DNA of 7,332 nt from Solirubrobacterales bacterium (GTDB lineage Bacteria; Actinomycetota; Thermoleophilia; Solirubrobacterales; Solirubrobacteraceae), in the NCBI GenBank assembly GCA_025964065.1, contig JAOPZO010000282.1, forward strand, positions 1-7,332, read 5' to 3'. The notes beneath the pieces are model-generated. The model worked only from the letters and a program-made list of their open reading frames with translations. It ran no database searches and was not told the DNA's origin. Position numbers and translations under genes: made by a program. This document shows, in pieces, positions 1-6,496 of the stretch (positions are counted from its first letter, which is position 1; each line of letters opens with the position of its first letter).

Positions 1-50
1 CGATCGTCGCCGTGGCGCCGTCGCTCGGCACGCTCGTGCTCGGCGCCTGA
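1..50 (+). CDS. C-terminal end of an unidentified upstream gene (partial)
   Basis: An open frame enters from the left edge and ends at a TGA at 48-50. The 15 complete codons read IVAVAPSLGTLVLGA, which is hydrophobic and ends without a charged tail. It could be the end of a membrane segment or a buried C-terminal strand, but this is too little to name a family. The frame is the only one whose stop leaves a normal short gap (25 bases) before the next gene, and its codons are G/C-rich at the third position like the genes downstream. It may belong to the same transcription unit as the lipid kinase that follows. Confidence 0.4.
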   Translation, partial: IVAVAPSLGTLVLGA

Positions 51-75
51 GCGCGCCGCCGGGCGTTCGGCCAGA

Positions 76-978
76 ATGGCGCGCTTGCCCGAGCCCCGAC
101 GCGTCTGCCTCGTCGTGAACCCCGCCGCCGGCGGCGGGCGGGCGGCCGCGCGCCTTCCCGCCGTGGAGGCCGCGCTCCGGGCCCGCGGGATCAGCTTCCG
201 CACCACCAGCACCACGGGAATCCCGAACGCCCAGGAGCTCGCCGTGGAGGCCCACGGTCGCGGCGAGGTCCCCGTCACGCTGAGCGGCGACGGCCTCGTG
301 GGCTGCGTCGCAGGCGCCCTCGCGGGCCTGAACGCCGCCGAGCCGCCGCTCATGGGCGTCCTGCCGGGCGGCCGCGGCAACGACTTCGTCCGGGTCACCG
401 GCATCCCCGGGGATCCCGTCGACGCGGTCGCAGTGCTCGCCGACGGCGTCCCGACCCCCGTGGACCTGGGCTGCGTCGACGGCAAGCCGTTCATCGGGAT
501 CGCCTCGCTCGGCTTCGACTCCGACGCGAACCGGATCGCGAACGCCGCTCCGGCGCGGCTCGGGAACCTCGTCTACGCCTACGGCGCCCTGCGCGCCCTG
601 GCCACCTACCGCCACGCCCGGTTCACGGTCGAGGCCGACGGCGAGCGCCGCGAGTTCGTGGGCTGGTCCGTGGCCGCCGCGAACGCGAGCACCTACGGTG
701 GGGGCATGGTCATGGCGCCCGACGCCCGGCTCGACGACGGCGCGCTCGACGTCGTGATGAGCGCCCGCACGAGCCGCGCGCACTTCCTGCGAACCCTCCC
801 CCGCATCTTCAAGGGCACCCACGTCGAAGACCCGTCGGTGAGCGTCCTCCGCGGCCGCGAGGTCCGCGTGAGCGCCGACCGCCCGTTCACCGTCTACGCC
901 GACGGCGACCCGATCGGGGAGCTCCCCGTGACCATGACCGTCCTGCCCGGCGCCGTGCGGGTGCTCCTGCCCGCATGA
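76..978 (+). CDS. Diacylglycerol/sphingosine-kinase-family lipid kinase (YegS/DgkB-like)
   Basis: A 300-residue protein, the usual length for soluble bacterial lipid kinases of the DAGK catalytic family, which phosphorylate a lipid hydroxyl with ATP at the inner membrane face. Visible motifs in order: the N-terminal strand and glycine-rich loop VVNPAAGGGRA (13-23); the nucleotide-binding loop SGDGLVG (70-76), matching the family GGDGT/GGDGL motif; LPGGRGNDF (96-104), matching LPxGTGNDFA; and the C-terminal beta-sandwich signature YGGGM-x-MAPDA-x-LDDGALDV (207-226). The loop departs from the usual form: the first Gly is Ser70, the Thr is Leu74 (Leu is normal in sphingosine kinases), and Cys77 sits where Glu is common. 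There is no signal peptide or membrane segment. The ATG start puts Val-Val-Asn at the expected distance; no strong ribosome site precedes it. The stop overlaps the murT start (ATGA), so it is probably co-expressed with cell-wall amidation genes. Substrate unknown: diacylglycerol, undecaprenol or another lipid are possible. Confidence 0.88.
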   Translation: MARLPEPRRVCLVVNPAAGGGRAAARLPAVEAALRARGISFRTTSTTGIPNAQELAVEAHGRGEVPVTLSGDGLVGCVAGALAGLNAAEPPLMGVLPGGRGNDFVRVTGIPGDPVDAVAVLADGVPTPVDLGCVDGKPFIGIASLGFDSDANRIANAAPARLGNLVYAYGALRALATYRHARFTVEADGERREFVGWSVAAANASTYGGGMVMAPDARLDDGALDVVMSARTSRAHFLRTLPRIFKGTHVEDPSVSVLRGREVRVSADRPFTVYADGDPIGELPVTMTVLPGAVRVLLPA

Positions 979-2324
979 GGGGCGCGGGCTGGAAGGGCGC
1001 CGCCGCGCGCCTCGCGGGCACCGCGTCGCGCCGGAGCGGCCGGGGCGGCACGAGCCTGCCCGGCAAGCTGCTGCTGCGCCTCGAGCCGCACGCGATCGGC
1101 CGCCTCTCCCGCGGCCTGGAGCGCTCCGCGGTCATCTCGGCGACGAACGGGAAGACGACCACGGCCGCGATGGTCGCCTCGATCCTCGAGCGGGGAGGCG
1201 CGCGGCTCGTCTCGAACCGCGCCGGGGCCAACATGGCCGGCGGCGTCGCCGGCGCGCTCCTGCACGGCGAGGGCGACACGGGGCTCTTCGAGGTCGACGA
1301 GTTCTGGCTCGGGCCCATCGTCGAGGAGCTCGCGCCGTCCGCGCTCCTGCTCGCGAACCTCTTCCGGGACCAGCTCGACCGCTACGGCGAGCTCGAGTCG
1401 ATCGCCGACCGCTGGGCCGAGGTCATCCGGGCCGCGCACGCGAAGGGGCTCGTGCTCAACGCGGACGACCCGCTCGTCGCCGACCTCGGGCGGGAGCGCG
1501 CGGACGTGAGCTTCTTCGGGGTCGAGGACCTCGGCCTGGCCACCGAGGCGCTCCAGCACGCCTCGGACTCCACCCACTGCCGGCGCTGCGGCGCGCCCTA
1601 CGCGTACGAGGCCGTGTTCCTCGGGCACCTGGGCCACTACCACTGCCCCAACTGCCACGCCGGCCGCCCGCGGCCCACCGTCACCGCCCACGACGTGCGC
1701 CTCGACGGGGTCCGCGGCGCCCGCTTCGAGCTGCGCACCCCCGACGGCGTCGCGCGGGTCGTGCTCCCCCTCCCCGGCCTCTACAACGTCTACAACGCGC
1801 TCGCGGCCGCGGCGCTGGCGCTGGAGCTCGGCGCCCCCCTGGCCGACGTCGTCGCCGGCCTCGAGTCCGTCGCCGCCGCCTTCGGCCGCGCGGAGACCGT
1901 CGCCGTCCGGGGTCACGATGTCTCGATCATGCTCGTGAAGAACCCCGCGGGCGCCAACGAGGTGCTGCGCACGCTCGCGCTGGAGGACGGCCGCCACGAC
2001 CTCCTGGCGATCCTCAACGACCAGATCGCCGACGGACGGGACGTCTCGTGGATCTGGGACGCCGACTTCGAGACGCTCGCGCCCCGCCTGCGCCGCGCGG
2101 TCTGCGCCGGCAGTCGCGCGCCCGAGATGGCCCTGCGGCTCAAGTACGCCGGGGTGCCCGAGGACGCGATCGAGGTCGAGCCGGAGCTGCCGCGCGCGCT
2201 CGACCGGGCCCTGGACGGCGCGCCCGAGGGCGGCCGCGTCTTCGCGCTCCCGACCTACACGGCGATGCTCGGCCTGCGCGAGGAGCTCGTGCGGCGCGGG
2301 GTGGCGGGGAGCTCGTTCGGGTGA
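975..2324 (+). CDS. murT: MurT, ligase subunit of lipid II isoglutaminyl synthase
   Basis: A 449-residue Mur-ligase-like protein. With GatD it uses ATP and glutamine-derived ammonia to amidate the alpha-carboxyl of D-Glu at position 2 of the lipid II stem peptide, in the cytoplasm. Seen in order: a short basic N-terminus; the Mur ligase P-loop ATNGKTTT (56-63); NRAGANMAGGVAGALL (81-96); EVDEF (106-110) and ANLFRDQLDRYGELE (127-141), typical of the central ligase domain; a four-cysteine zinc ribbon (Cys202, Cys205, Cys224, Cys227) inserted in that domain, as in known MurT proteins; then the C-terminal DUF1727 domain with NPAGANEVLRTL (323-334) and ILNDQIADGRDVSWIWDADFE from 347. Asp356 lies where the catalytic Asp of characterised MurT proteins is reported (about residues 349-355). 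No key residue looks missing. The ATG start overlaps the lipid kinase stop by four bases. GatD, the partner, is encoded 720 bases downstream, after a methyltransferase gene. Confidence 0.96.
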   Translation: MRGAGWKGAAARLAGTASRRSGRGGTSLPGKLLLRLEPHAIGRLSRGLERSAVISATNGKTTTAAMVASILERGGARLVSNRAGANMAGGVAGALLHGEGDTGLFEVDEFWLGPIVEELAPSALLLANLFRDQLDRYGELESIADRWAEVIRAAHAKGLVLNADDPLVADLGRERADVSFFGVEDLGLATEALQHASDSTHCRRCGAPYAYEAVFLGHLGHYHCPNCHAGRPRPTVTAHDVRLDGVRGARFELRTPDGVARVVLPLPGLYNVYNALAAAALALELGAPLADVVAGLESVAAAFGRAETVAVRGHDVSIMLVKNPAGANEVLRTLALEDGRHDLLAILNDQIADGRDVSWIWDADFETLAPRLRRAVCAGSRAPEMALRLKYAGVPEDAIEVEPELPRALDRALDGAPEGGRVFALPTYTAMLGLREELVRRGVAGSSFG

Positions 2325-3052
2325 GCGGCGTCCCGCCCGTCGTGCGCTGGCACGACCTCGAGTGTGGCGGCTACGACGTCGACATGCCGCTCTGGCGCGA
2401 CCTCGCGGCGGAGGCCGGAGGCCCCGTCCTCGACGTGGGCGCGGGCACGGGCCGCACGTCGCTCGACCTCGCCCGCCGCGGCGTGGACGTCACCGCGCTC
2501 GACGTGGAGGAGCCGCTGCTGGCGGAGCTCGCCCGCCGCGCGAGGGCCGAGCGGCTGAGCGTCCCGACGCTCCTGGCCGACGCCCGCGAGCTCGCGGTGA
2601 GCTCCCGCTTCGCCGCCATCATCGTCCCCATGCAGACGATCCAGCTGCTCGGGGGGCCCGAGGGCCGCCGGCCCTTCCTCGCGGCCGTGAAGGCGCACCT
2701 GCGCCCGGGCGGGCTCTTCGCCGCGGCGCTCGCCGACGCGCTCGAGGGCTACGACGCCGACGCGCTCGAGCCGCCGCTCCCGGACATGGGCGAGTGGGAC
2801 GGCCACGTGTGGAGCTCCCGCCCCGTCGCGGTGCTCCCCGTCGCCACGGGGATGATGATCGAGCGCCTCCGCGAGGTCGTCGACCCGAAGGGCGAGCGGA
2901 CCGTCACCGAGGACCGGATCGTCCTCGACGCCCTCACGGCCGAGACGCTCGAGGCCGAGTGCGCGGACGCCGGGCTCACGGTGGAGCCGGGGCGGTACGT
3001 GCCGGCCACGGAGGAGTACGTCGGCTCCGCGGTGGTGGTCGCCCGTGGCTGA
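2321..3052 (+). CDS. Class I SAM-dependent methyltransferase
   Basis: A 243-residue protein read from GTG at 2321, which forms a GTGA overlap with the murT stop; GGGGA at 2306-2310 is a plausible ribosome site. The frame is open further upstream to an ATG at 2048, but that part lies inside murT and is low-complexity Arg/Ala/Gly sequence of the kind produced by a shadow frame, so the short start is preferred. The SAM-binding motif I is clear: PVLDVGAGTGRTSLDLARRG (35-54), followed by the acidic strand end ALD (59-61) that should bind the ribose. ADAREL lies near residue 92, the motif IV-like strand IIVPMQTIQLL near 105, and HLRPGGLFAAAL follows as the usual post-motif strand. There is no signal peptide or membrane segment. 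The acceptor cannot be read. Its place between murT and gatD suggests a link to cell-wall precursors or to the lipid kinase product, but this is inference from position only. Confidence 0.88.
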   Translation: MSGVPPVVRWHDLECGGYDVDMPLWRDLAAEAGGPVLDVGAGTGRTSLDLARRGVDVTALDVEEPLLAELARRARAERLSVPTLLADARELAVSSRFAAIIVPMQTIQLLGGPEGRRPFLAAVKAHLRPGGLFAAALADALEGYDADALEPPLPDMGEWDGHVWSSRPVAVLPVATGMMIERLREVVDPKGERTVTEDRIVLDALTAETLEAECADAGLTVEPGRYVPATEEYVGSAVVVARG

Positions 3053-3794
3053 CCGGCTGCGCGTCTGCGCGCTCTACCCCGAGCTCATGTCGATCTACGC
3101 GGACCGCGGGAACCTCCTGCTGCTCGCGCGGCGCTGCGCCTGGCGCGGCATCGGCTTCGAGCTCACCGCCGTCGGCCACGGCGACACGCTCGACCCGGAC
3201 GCGCACGACCTCTTCTACATGGGGGGCGGACAGGACCGGGACCAGCAGCTCGTGGCCGAGGACATGGCCGGGCACAAGCGCGAGGCGCTCCACGCCGCGG
3301 CGGCCCGCGGCGCCGCGATCCTCGCGGTCTGCGGTGGCTACCAGCTCCTGGGCGACCACTACGAGCTCGGGGCCGAGCGCGTCCCGGGCGTGGGCCTGGT
3401 CGACCTGCACACCGTGCGGGCGGCCGGCGGCACGGGCACGCGCCTCGTCGGCAACGTCGCCATCGAGGTCGAGCTCCCCGGCCTCGACGGTCCCCGCGTG
3501 CTGGCGGGCTTCGAGAACCACGGGGGCCGCACGCACCTCGGGCCGGGCGCGGCGCCGCTCGGCCGCGTCCTGAGGGGGCACGGGAACACGGGCGACTCGG
3601 GCTGGGAGGGCGTCCTGGCCGGCAGCACGATCGGCACGTACCTGCACGGCCCGCTCCTTCCCAAGAACGCCTGGTTCGCGGACTGGCTCGTCCAGACGGC
3701 GCTGCGCCTCGACGCACCACTTCCGCCCCTGGACGACCGGCTGGAGGACGCGGCGCACGCGAGCGCACGCCGGGCGGCGGGCCTACCGGTGTGA
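3045..3794 (+). CDS. gatD: GatD, glutaminase subunit of lipid II isoglutaminyl synthase
   Basis: A 249-residue class I (CobB/CobQ-like) glutamine amidotransferase, about the usual GatD length. It hydrolyses glutamine and passes ammonia to MurT for amidation of lipid II. The N-terminus LYPELMSIYADRGNLLLL (10-27) is the typical GatD opening. The nucleophile is Cys96 in ILAVCGGYQLLG (92-103), and the catalytic His is His201 in GTYLHGPLLPKN (197-208). FENHGGRT (156-163) is another family hallmark. Arg133 in GTRLVGN probably corresponds to the glutamine-binding Arg known near residue 128 in the staphylococcal protein. As usual for GatD, I see no separate conserved triad Glu after the His. The GTG start at 3045 lies inside the last eight bases of the methyltransferase gene, so translation is probably coupled. 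It is the last gene of the cluster; 46 bases follow before the transporter genes. Confidence 0.96.
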   Translation: MADRLRVCALYPELMSIYADRGNLLLLARRCAWRGIGFELTAVGHGDTLDPDAHDLFYMGGGQDRDQQLVAEDMAGHKREALHAAAARGAAILAVCGGYQLLGDHYELGAERVPGVGLVDLHTVRAAGGTGTRLVGNVAIEVELPGLDGPRVLAGFENHGGRTHLGPGAAPLGRVLRGHGNTGDSGWEGVLAGSTIGTYLHGPLLPKNAWFADWLVQTALRLDAPLPPLDDRLEDAAHASARRAAGLPV

Positions 3795-3801
3795 AGGAAG
3801 C

Positions 3802-3815
3802 GGGGTCGAAACCCC
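3802..3815 (+). other. Short perfect hairpin between gatD and the transporter genes
   Basis: GGGGT (3802-3806), a CGAA loop and ACCCC (3811-3815) form a five-base-pair stem with a tetraloop, eight bases after the gatD stop. It is not followed by a T-run, so it is not a standard intrinsic terminator. It overlaps the expected -35 position of the candidate promoter downstream, so it could equally be a small operator or a chance G/C-rich repeat. The wider gap also has CCTACC (3782-3787) facing GGTAGG (3826-3831), which is weak by itself. Confidence 0.35.
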
Positions 3816-3827
3816 CTGACCGGCGGG

Positions 3828-3833
3828 TAGGGT
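3828..3833 (+). promoter_or_regulatory. Candidate -10 box for a leaderless transporter mRNA
   Basis: TAGGGT fits the actinobacterial TANNNT -10 pattern and ends seven bases before the ATG at 3841. That would place the transcription start at or next to the A of the start codon, giving a leaderless message. Consistent with this, no purine-rich ribosome site with normal spacing stands out apart from the box itself. There is no good -35 hexamer; the bases 16-18 upstream of the box fall in the hairpin (GTCGAA at 3805-3810). This is the only real gap between genes in the window, which makes it the most likely promoter site, but the match is short. Confidence 0.45.
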
Positions 3834-3840
3834 CCGCGGC

Positions 3841-5001
3841 ATGGATGCCGCCACACTGGAGCTCCGGAACGTGTCCAAGCACTATCCGGGAGCACCGAAG
3901 CCGGCGATCGACGACCTGAGCCTCGAGGTCGGCGCGGGCGAGATCTGCGTGCTCGTCGGCCCGTCGGGCTGCGGGAAGACGACCGCCATGCGGCTCGTGA
4001 ACCGCATGATCGAGCTCTCGAGCGGCGACATCCTGCTCGACGGCAGGTCGGTGAAGGACCGCAAGCCGGCCGAGCTCCGCCGCGAGATCGGGTACGCGAT
4101 CCAGCAGATCGGCCTGTTCCCGCACCAGACCATCGCCCAGAACATCTCCACGGTCCCGAAGCTCCTGGGCTGGGAGAAGGGCCGCACGGCCAGGCGGGTC
4201 GACGAGCTCCTCGAGCTCATCGGCCTCGATCGGTCGCTCGCCAAGCGCTACCCCGCGCAGCTCTCGGGCGGCCAGCGCCAGCGCGTCGGCGTCGCCCGCG
4301 CCCTCGCGGCGGACCCGCCGCTCCTGCTCATGGACGAGCCGTTCGGCGCCATCGACCCCATCAACCGCGAGCGGCTCCAGAACGAGTTCCTGCGCCTGCA
4401 GGGCGAGCTCCGCAAGACGATCGTCTTCGTCACCCACGACATCGACGAGGCGATCAAGATGGGCGACAAGATCGCGATCCTCAAGGAGGGCGGCGTCCTC
4501 GCGCAGTACGCGCCCCCCGCCGAGCTCCTCACGTTCCCGGCCGACCGCTTCGTCGAGGACTTCGTGGGCTCCGACCGCGCCCTGAAGCGCCTCGCGCTGC
4601 AGCGGGTCCGGGACATCGACCTCTGGAAGGCCGCCACGGTGCGCGTCGGGGAGCCGTCCGCCGAGGTCGCCAGGAAGCTCGAGGACGCCGACGTGAAGTA
4701 CCCGCTGCTCGTCGACGACCACGGCAAGCCGATCGGCTGGCTCTCCCAGCGGGCCTGGCAGGGCGAGCGGGTCACGCACGACCTACGCTCGAACGCCGAC
4801 CCCATCGTCGAGCTCGACGACATCCTCCGCGACGCGCTCTCCGACCTCCTGGCCAAGGACTCCCGTTACGGCCCCGTCGTGGACAAGGACGGCTGCGTGG
4901 CCGGGGTCCTGTCGATCGAGGCGCTCTCCCACGCGCTCGCGGCGAACCCGGAGGACCTCCCGAGCCCGTCCGAGCGGGCCGCGGCGGAGCTCGGCGAGTG
5001 A
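3841..5001 (+). CDS. opuCA: Osmoprotectant ABC importer, ATP-binding protein (OpuCA/ProV-like)
   Basis: A 386-residue ATPase that powers uptake of quaternary-ammonium compatible solutes at the cytoplasmic membrane face. All ABC motifs are present: Walker A GPSGCGKTT (40-48), Q-loop QQIGLFPH (88-95), signature LSGGQRQR (141-148), Walker B LLLMDEP (161-167) with catalytic Glu166, D-loop region GAID and switch His199 in VTHD. Spacing and wording such as RLVNRMIE, FGAIDPINR and DIDEAIKMGDKIAI are typical of the glycine betaine/carnitine/choline subfamily. Residues from about 262 to 370 form a C-terminal region resembling a CBS pair (YPLLVDDHGKPIGWLS and YGPVVDKDGCVAGVLSIEAL); in relatives such as OpuA and OpuCA, CBS domains take part in ionic-strength or c-di-AMP control, though which applies here is unknown. 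The ATG start is seven bases after a TAGGGT box. The stop overlaps the first permease gene (GTGA). Confidence 0.95.
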   Translation: MDAATLELRNVSKHYPGAPKPAIDDLSLEVGAGEICVLVGPSGCGKTTAMRLVNRMIELSSGDILLDGRSVKDRKPAELRREIGYAIQQIGLFPHQTIAQNISTVPKLLGWEKGRTARRVDELLELIGLDRSLAKRYPAQLSGGQRQRVGVARALAADPPLLLMDEPFGAIDPINRERLQNEFLRLQGELRKTIVFVTHDIDEAIKMGDKIAILKEGGVLAQYAPPAELLTFPADRFVEDFVGSDRALKRLALQRVRDIDLWKAATVRVGEPSAEVARKLEDADVKYPLLVDDHGKPIGWLSQRAWQGERVTHDLRSNADPIVELDDILRDALSDLLAKDSRYGPVVDKDGCVAGVLSIEALSHALAANPEDLPSPSERAAAELGE

Positions 5002-5720
5002 GCCTCCCGGCGGTCCTCGCCCAGAGCTCGATCAAGCCGCGGGACCGGTCGGTCACCGGCTGCCCGCAGAACAACGACCTCTGCCCGGGCTGGATCGCCG
5101 ACAACGTCGACCGCTACGTCGACCCGTTCGTCCGGCACGTCGAGCTCACGGCCCTCGCGCTGGCGTTCGGGTTCCCGATCGCCTTCGCGCTCGCGGTCCT
5201 CGCGTACCGGCGGCGCTGGCTCGTGGGGCCCATCACCGCGACCACGGGCATCCTCTACACGCTGCCGAGCCTCGCGGTCTTCTTCCTGCTGCAGCCCGTC
5301 ACGGGCCGCGGGATCACCACGGCGACGATCGCGCTGACGTCCTACACGCTGCTCATCCTCTTCCGGAACATCATGCTCGGGCTCGACAACGTCCCCGCCG
5401 AGATCAAGGACGCGGCGCGCGGGCAGGGCCTCAGCGCGAACCAGCAGCTGTTCCGGGTCGAGCTGCCGCTCGCCGCCCCCGAGATCTTCGCCGGGCTGCG
5501 GATCGCCGCCACGACGACCGTCGGCCTCGCGACCCTCGCGTTCCTGGCGGGCGCCGGCGGCCTCGGCGAGCCGCTCTTCGACGGCGGGGACGGCATCGTC
5601 TTCCGCGGCAACGTCGTGTTCTGCGGCCTGCTCTGCGTGCTGCTCGCGGCGCTCTTCGACCTCGTGTTCCTCCTGGTCCAACGGCTCGCATCCCCCTGGC
5701 AGCGGGTGGGCACGGCATGA
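4998..5720 (+). CDS. opuCB: Osmoprotectant ABC importer, permease 1 (OpuCB/ProW-like)
   Basis: A 240-residue inner-membrane permease of the binding-protein-dependent transport family. I count about five hydrophobic segments: near 48-70, 76-98, 108-126, 165-187 and 206-228. The cytoplasmic EAA loop that contacts the ATPase is seen as DAARGQG (138-144) followed by VELPLA (154-159). The phrase YTLPSLAVFFLL (87-98) is typical of OpuC/YehW-type permeases. The first 45 residues are hydrophilic and carry two cysteines, CPQNNDLCPGW (22-32), before the first membrane segment. The GTG start at 4998 overlaps the ATPase stop by four bases; no better in-frame start lies before the first membrane segment, so the N-terminal extension is probably real. 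The stop overlaps the second permease gene by four bases. The two permeases differ in sequence and should form a heterodimer. Confidence 0.93.
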   Translation: MSLPAVLAQSSIKPRDRSVTGCPQNNDLCPGWIADNVDRYVDPFVRHVELTALALAFGFPIAFALAVLAYRRRWLVGPITATTGILYTLPSLAVFFLLQPVTGRGITTATIALTSYTLLILFRNIMLGLDNVPAEIKDAARGQGLSANQQLFRVELPLAAPEIFAGLRIAATTTVGLATLAFLAGAGGLGEPLFDGGDGIVFRGNVVFCGLLCVLLAALFDLVFLLVQRLASPWQRVGTA

Positions 5721-6496
5721 GCGCGCCGACCGTCATCGCGCAGGGCGCGCTCGAGCAGTTCGGGAACGGGCTGAAGTTCCTCGTCTCCTCGAACACCGAC
5801 GAGTACGGCGGCGGGCAGGTCGGCGGGCCCGGCGAGGTCTGGGACCTCCTGAGCAAGCACCTCGAGCTCTCGGGCTTCGCGGTGCTCATCGCCGTCGTGA
5901 TCGCCGTGCCGCTCGGCTTGTGGCTCGGCCACCTCGGCAAGGGCCAGTTCGCCGCGAGCACCGTCGCGAACGTCGGGCGCGCGGTGCCGGCCCTCGGCGT
6001 CGCGGCGTTCCTGTTCGCCTACCTCGGGCCGTCGAAGTCGAACGTCATCATCACGCTGGCGCTGCTGGCGATCCCGCCCCTGTTCACGAACACCTACGTC
6101 GGGATCCGGCAGGTCGACCGCGACGTCGTCGACGCCGCCCGCGGCATGGGCTTCGGCGGCTTCCGGATCCTCCTGCGGCTCGAGCTGCCGATGGCGCTCC
6201 CGCTCATCTTCGGCGGCCTGCGGACCGCGGCGGTCTCCGTCGTGGCCACGGCGACGATCGCCCCGCTCGTGGGCGTGCAGTCGCTCGGCACGCCGCTCAT
6301 CGCCCGCGGCGTCTACGGCTCCGCCGGGCAGATCGGCGCCGCCATCGCGGTCGCCCTCCTCGCGATCTTCTGCGAGCTCCTCTTCGCCGGCCTGCAGCGC
6401 GCGGTCACGCCCAAGGGCCTCAAGCTCGGGGGCGAGCAGCGCCACAAGCGCCGCGCACTCACCTTGACACCAACCCGGAAGGTCCAGACACCATGA
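5717..6496 (+). CDS. opuCD: Osmoprotectant ABC importer, permease 2 (OpuCD/YehY-like)
   Basis: A 259-residue second permease of the same importer. Hydrophobic segments lie near 52-72, 86-103, 109-127, 168-186 and 206-228. The EAA loop reads VDAARGMGF (138-146) and then RLELPMALP (154-162), the expected contact for the ATPase. RAVPALGVAAFLFAYLG (88-104) and PPLFTNTYVGIRQVD (120-134) are typical of this family. The N-terminal 50 residues are hydrophilic and glycine-rich around 31-40, and the C-terminal tail (231-259) is strongly basic, with QRHKRR at 241-246, which fits a cytoplasmic end by the positive-inside rule. The ATG start overlaps the stop of permease 1 (ATGA), and the stop overlaps the start of the binding protein gene in the same way. 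Confidence 0.93.
   Translation: MSAPTVIAQGALEQFGNGLKFLVSSNTDEYGGGQVGGPGEVWDLLSKHLELSGFAVLIAVVIAVPLGLWLGHLGKGQFAASTVANVGRAVPALGVAAFLFAYLGPSKSNVIITLALLAIPPLFTNTYVGIRQVDRDVVDAARGMGFGGFRILLRLELPMALPLIFGGLRTAAVSVVATATIAPLVGVQSLGTPLIARGVYGSAGQIGAAIAVALLAIFCELLFAGLQRAVTPKGLKLGGEQRHKRRALTLTPTRKVQTP

Noticed and set aside
51..75. Promoter for the lipid kinase operon in the 25-base gap
   Set aside because: No TANNNT-type box or -35 element is visible in this G/C-only stretch; the promoter, if separate, is probably in or before the upstream gene.
1577..1656. Four-cysteine motif in murT as a sign of a fused DNA-binding zinc finger
   Set aside because: A zinc ribbon at this place in the central domain is a normal part of MurT proteins.
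2048..2320. Extension of the methyltransferase frame upstream to an ATG, adding about 91 residues
   Set aside because: This part lies wholly inside murT, reads as Arg/Ala/Gly/Pro low-complexity sequence and has no resemblance to methyltransferase N-termini; the GTG at 2321 gives a normal family length and a GTGA overlap.
2362..3573. A 403-residue plus-strand open frame across the methyltransferase and gatD
   Set aside because: It is extremely rich in Arg, Ala, Gly and Pro, runs across two well-supported genes in another frame and shows no motif; high GC removes stop codons from such frames.
3802..3815. Intrinsic terminator after gatD
   Set aside because: The stem has only five base pairs and no T-run follows; it is kept only as a hairpin of unknown role.
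3163..4779. Long minus-strand open frames, this one 538 residues, others at 894-1997, 5342-6445 and 6313-7197
   Set aside because: All are antisense to genes with clear family motifs, and their compositions (runs of Arg, Glu, Asp, Ala, Val) are those expected from the complement of GC-rich coding sequence.
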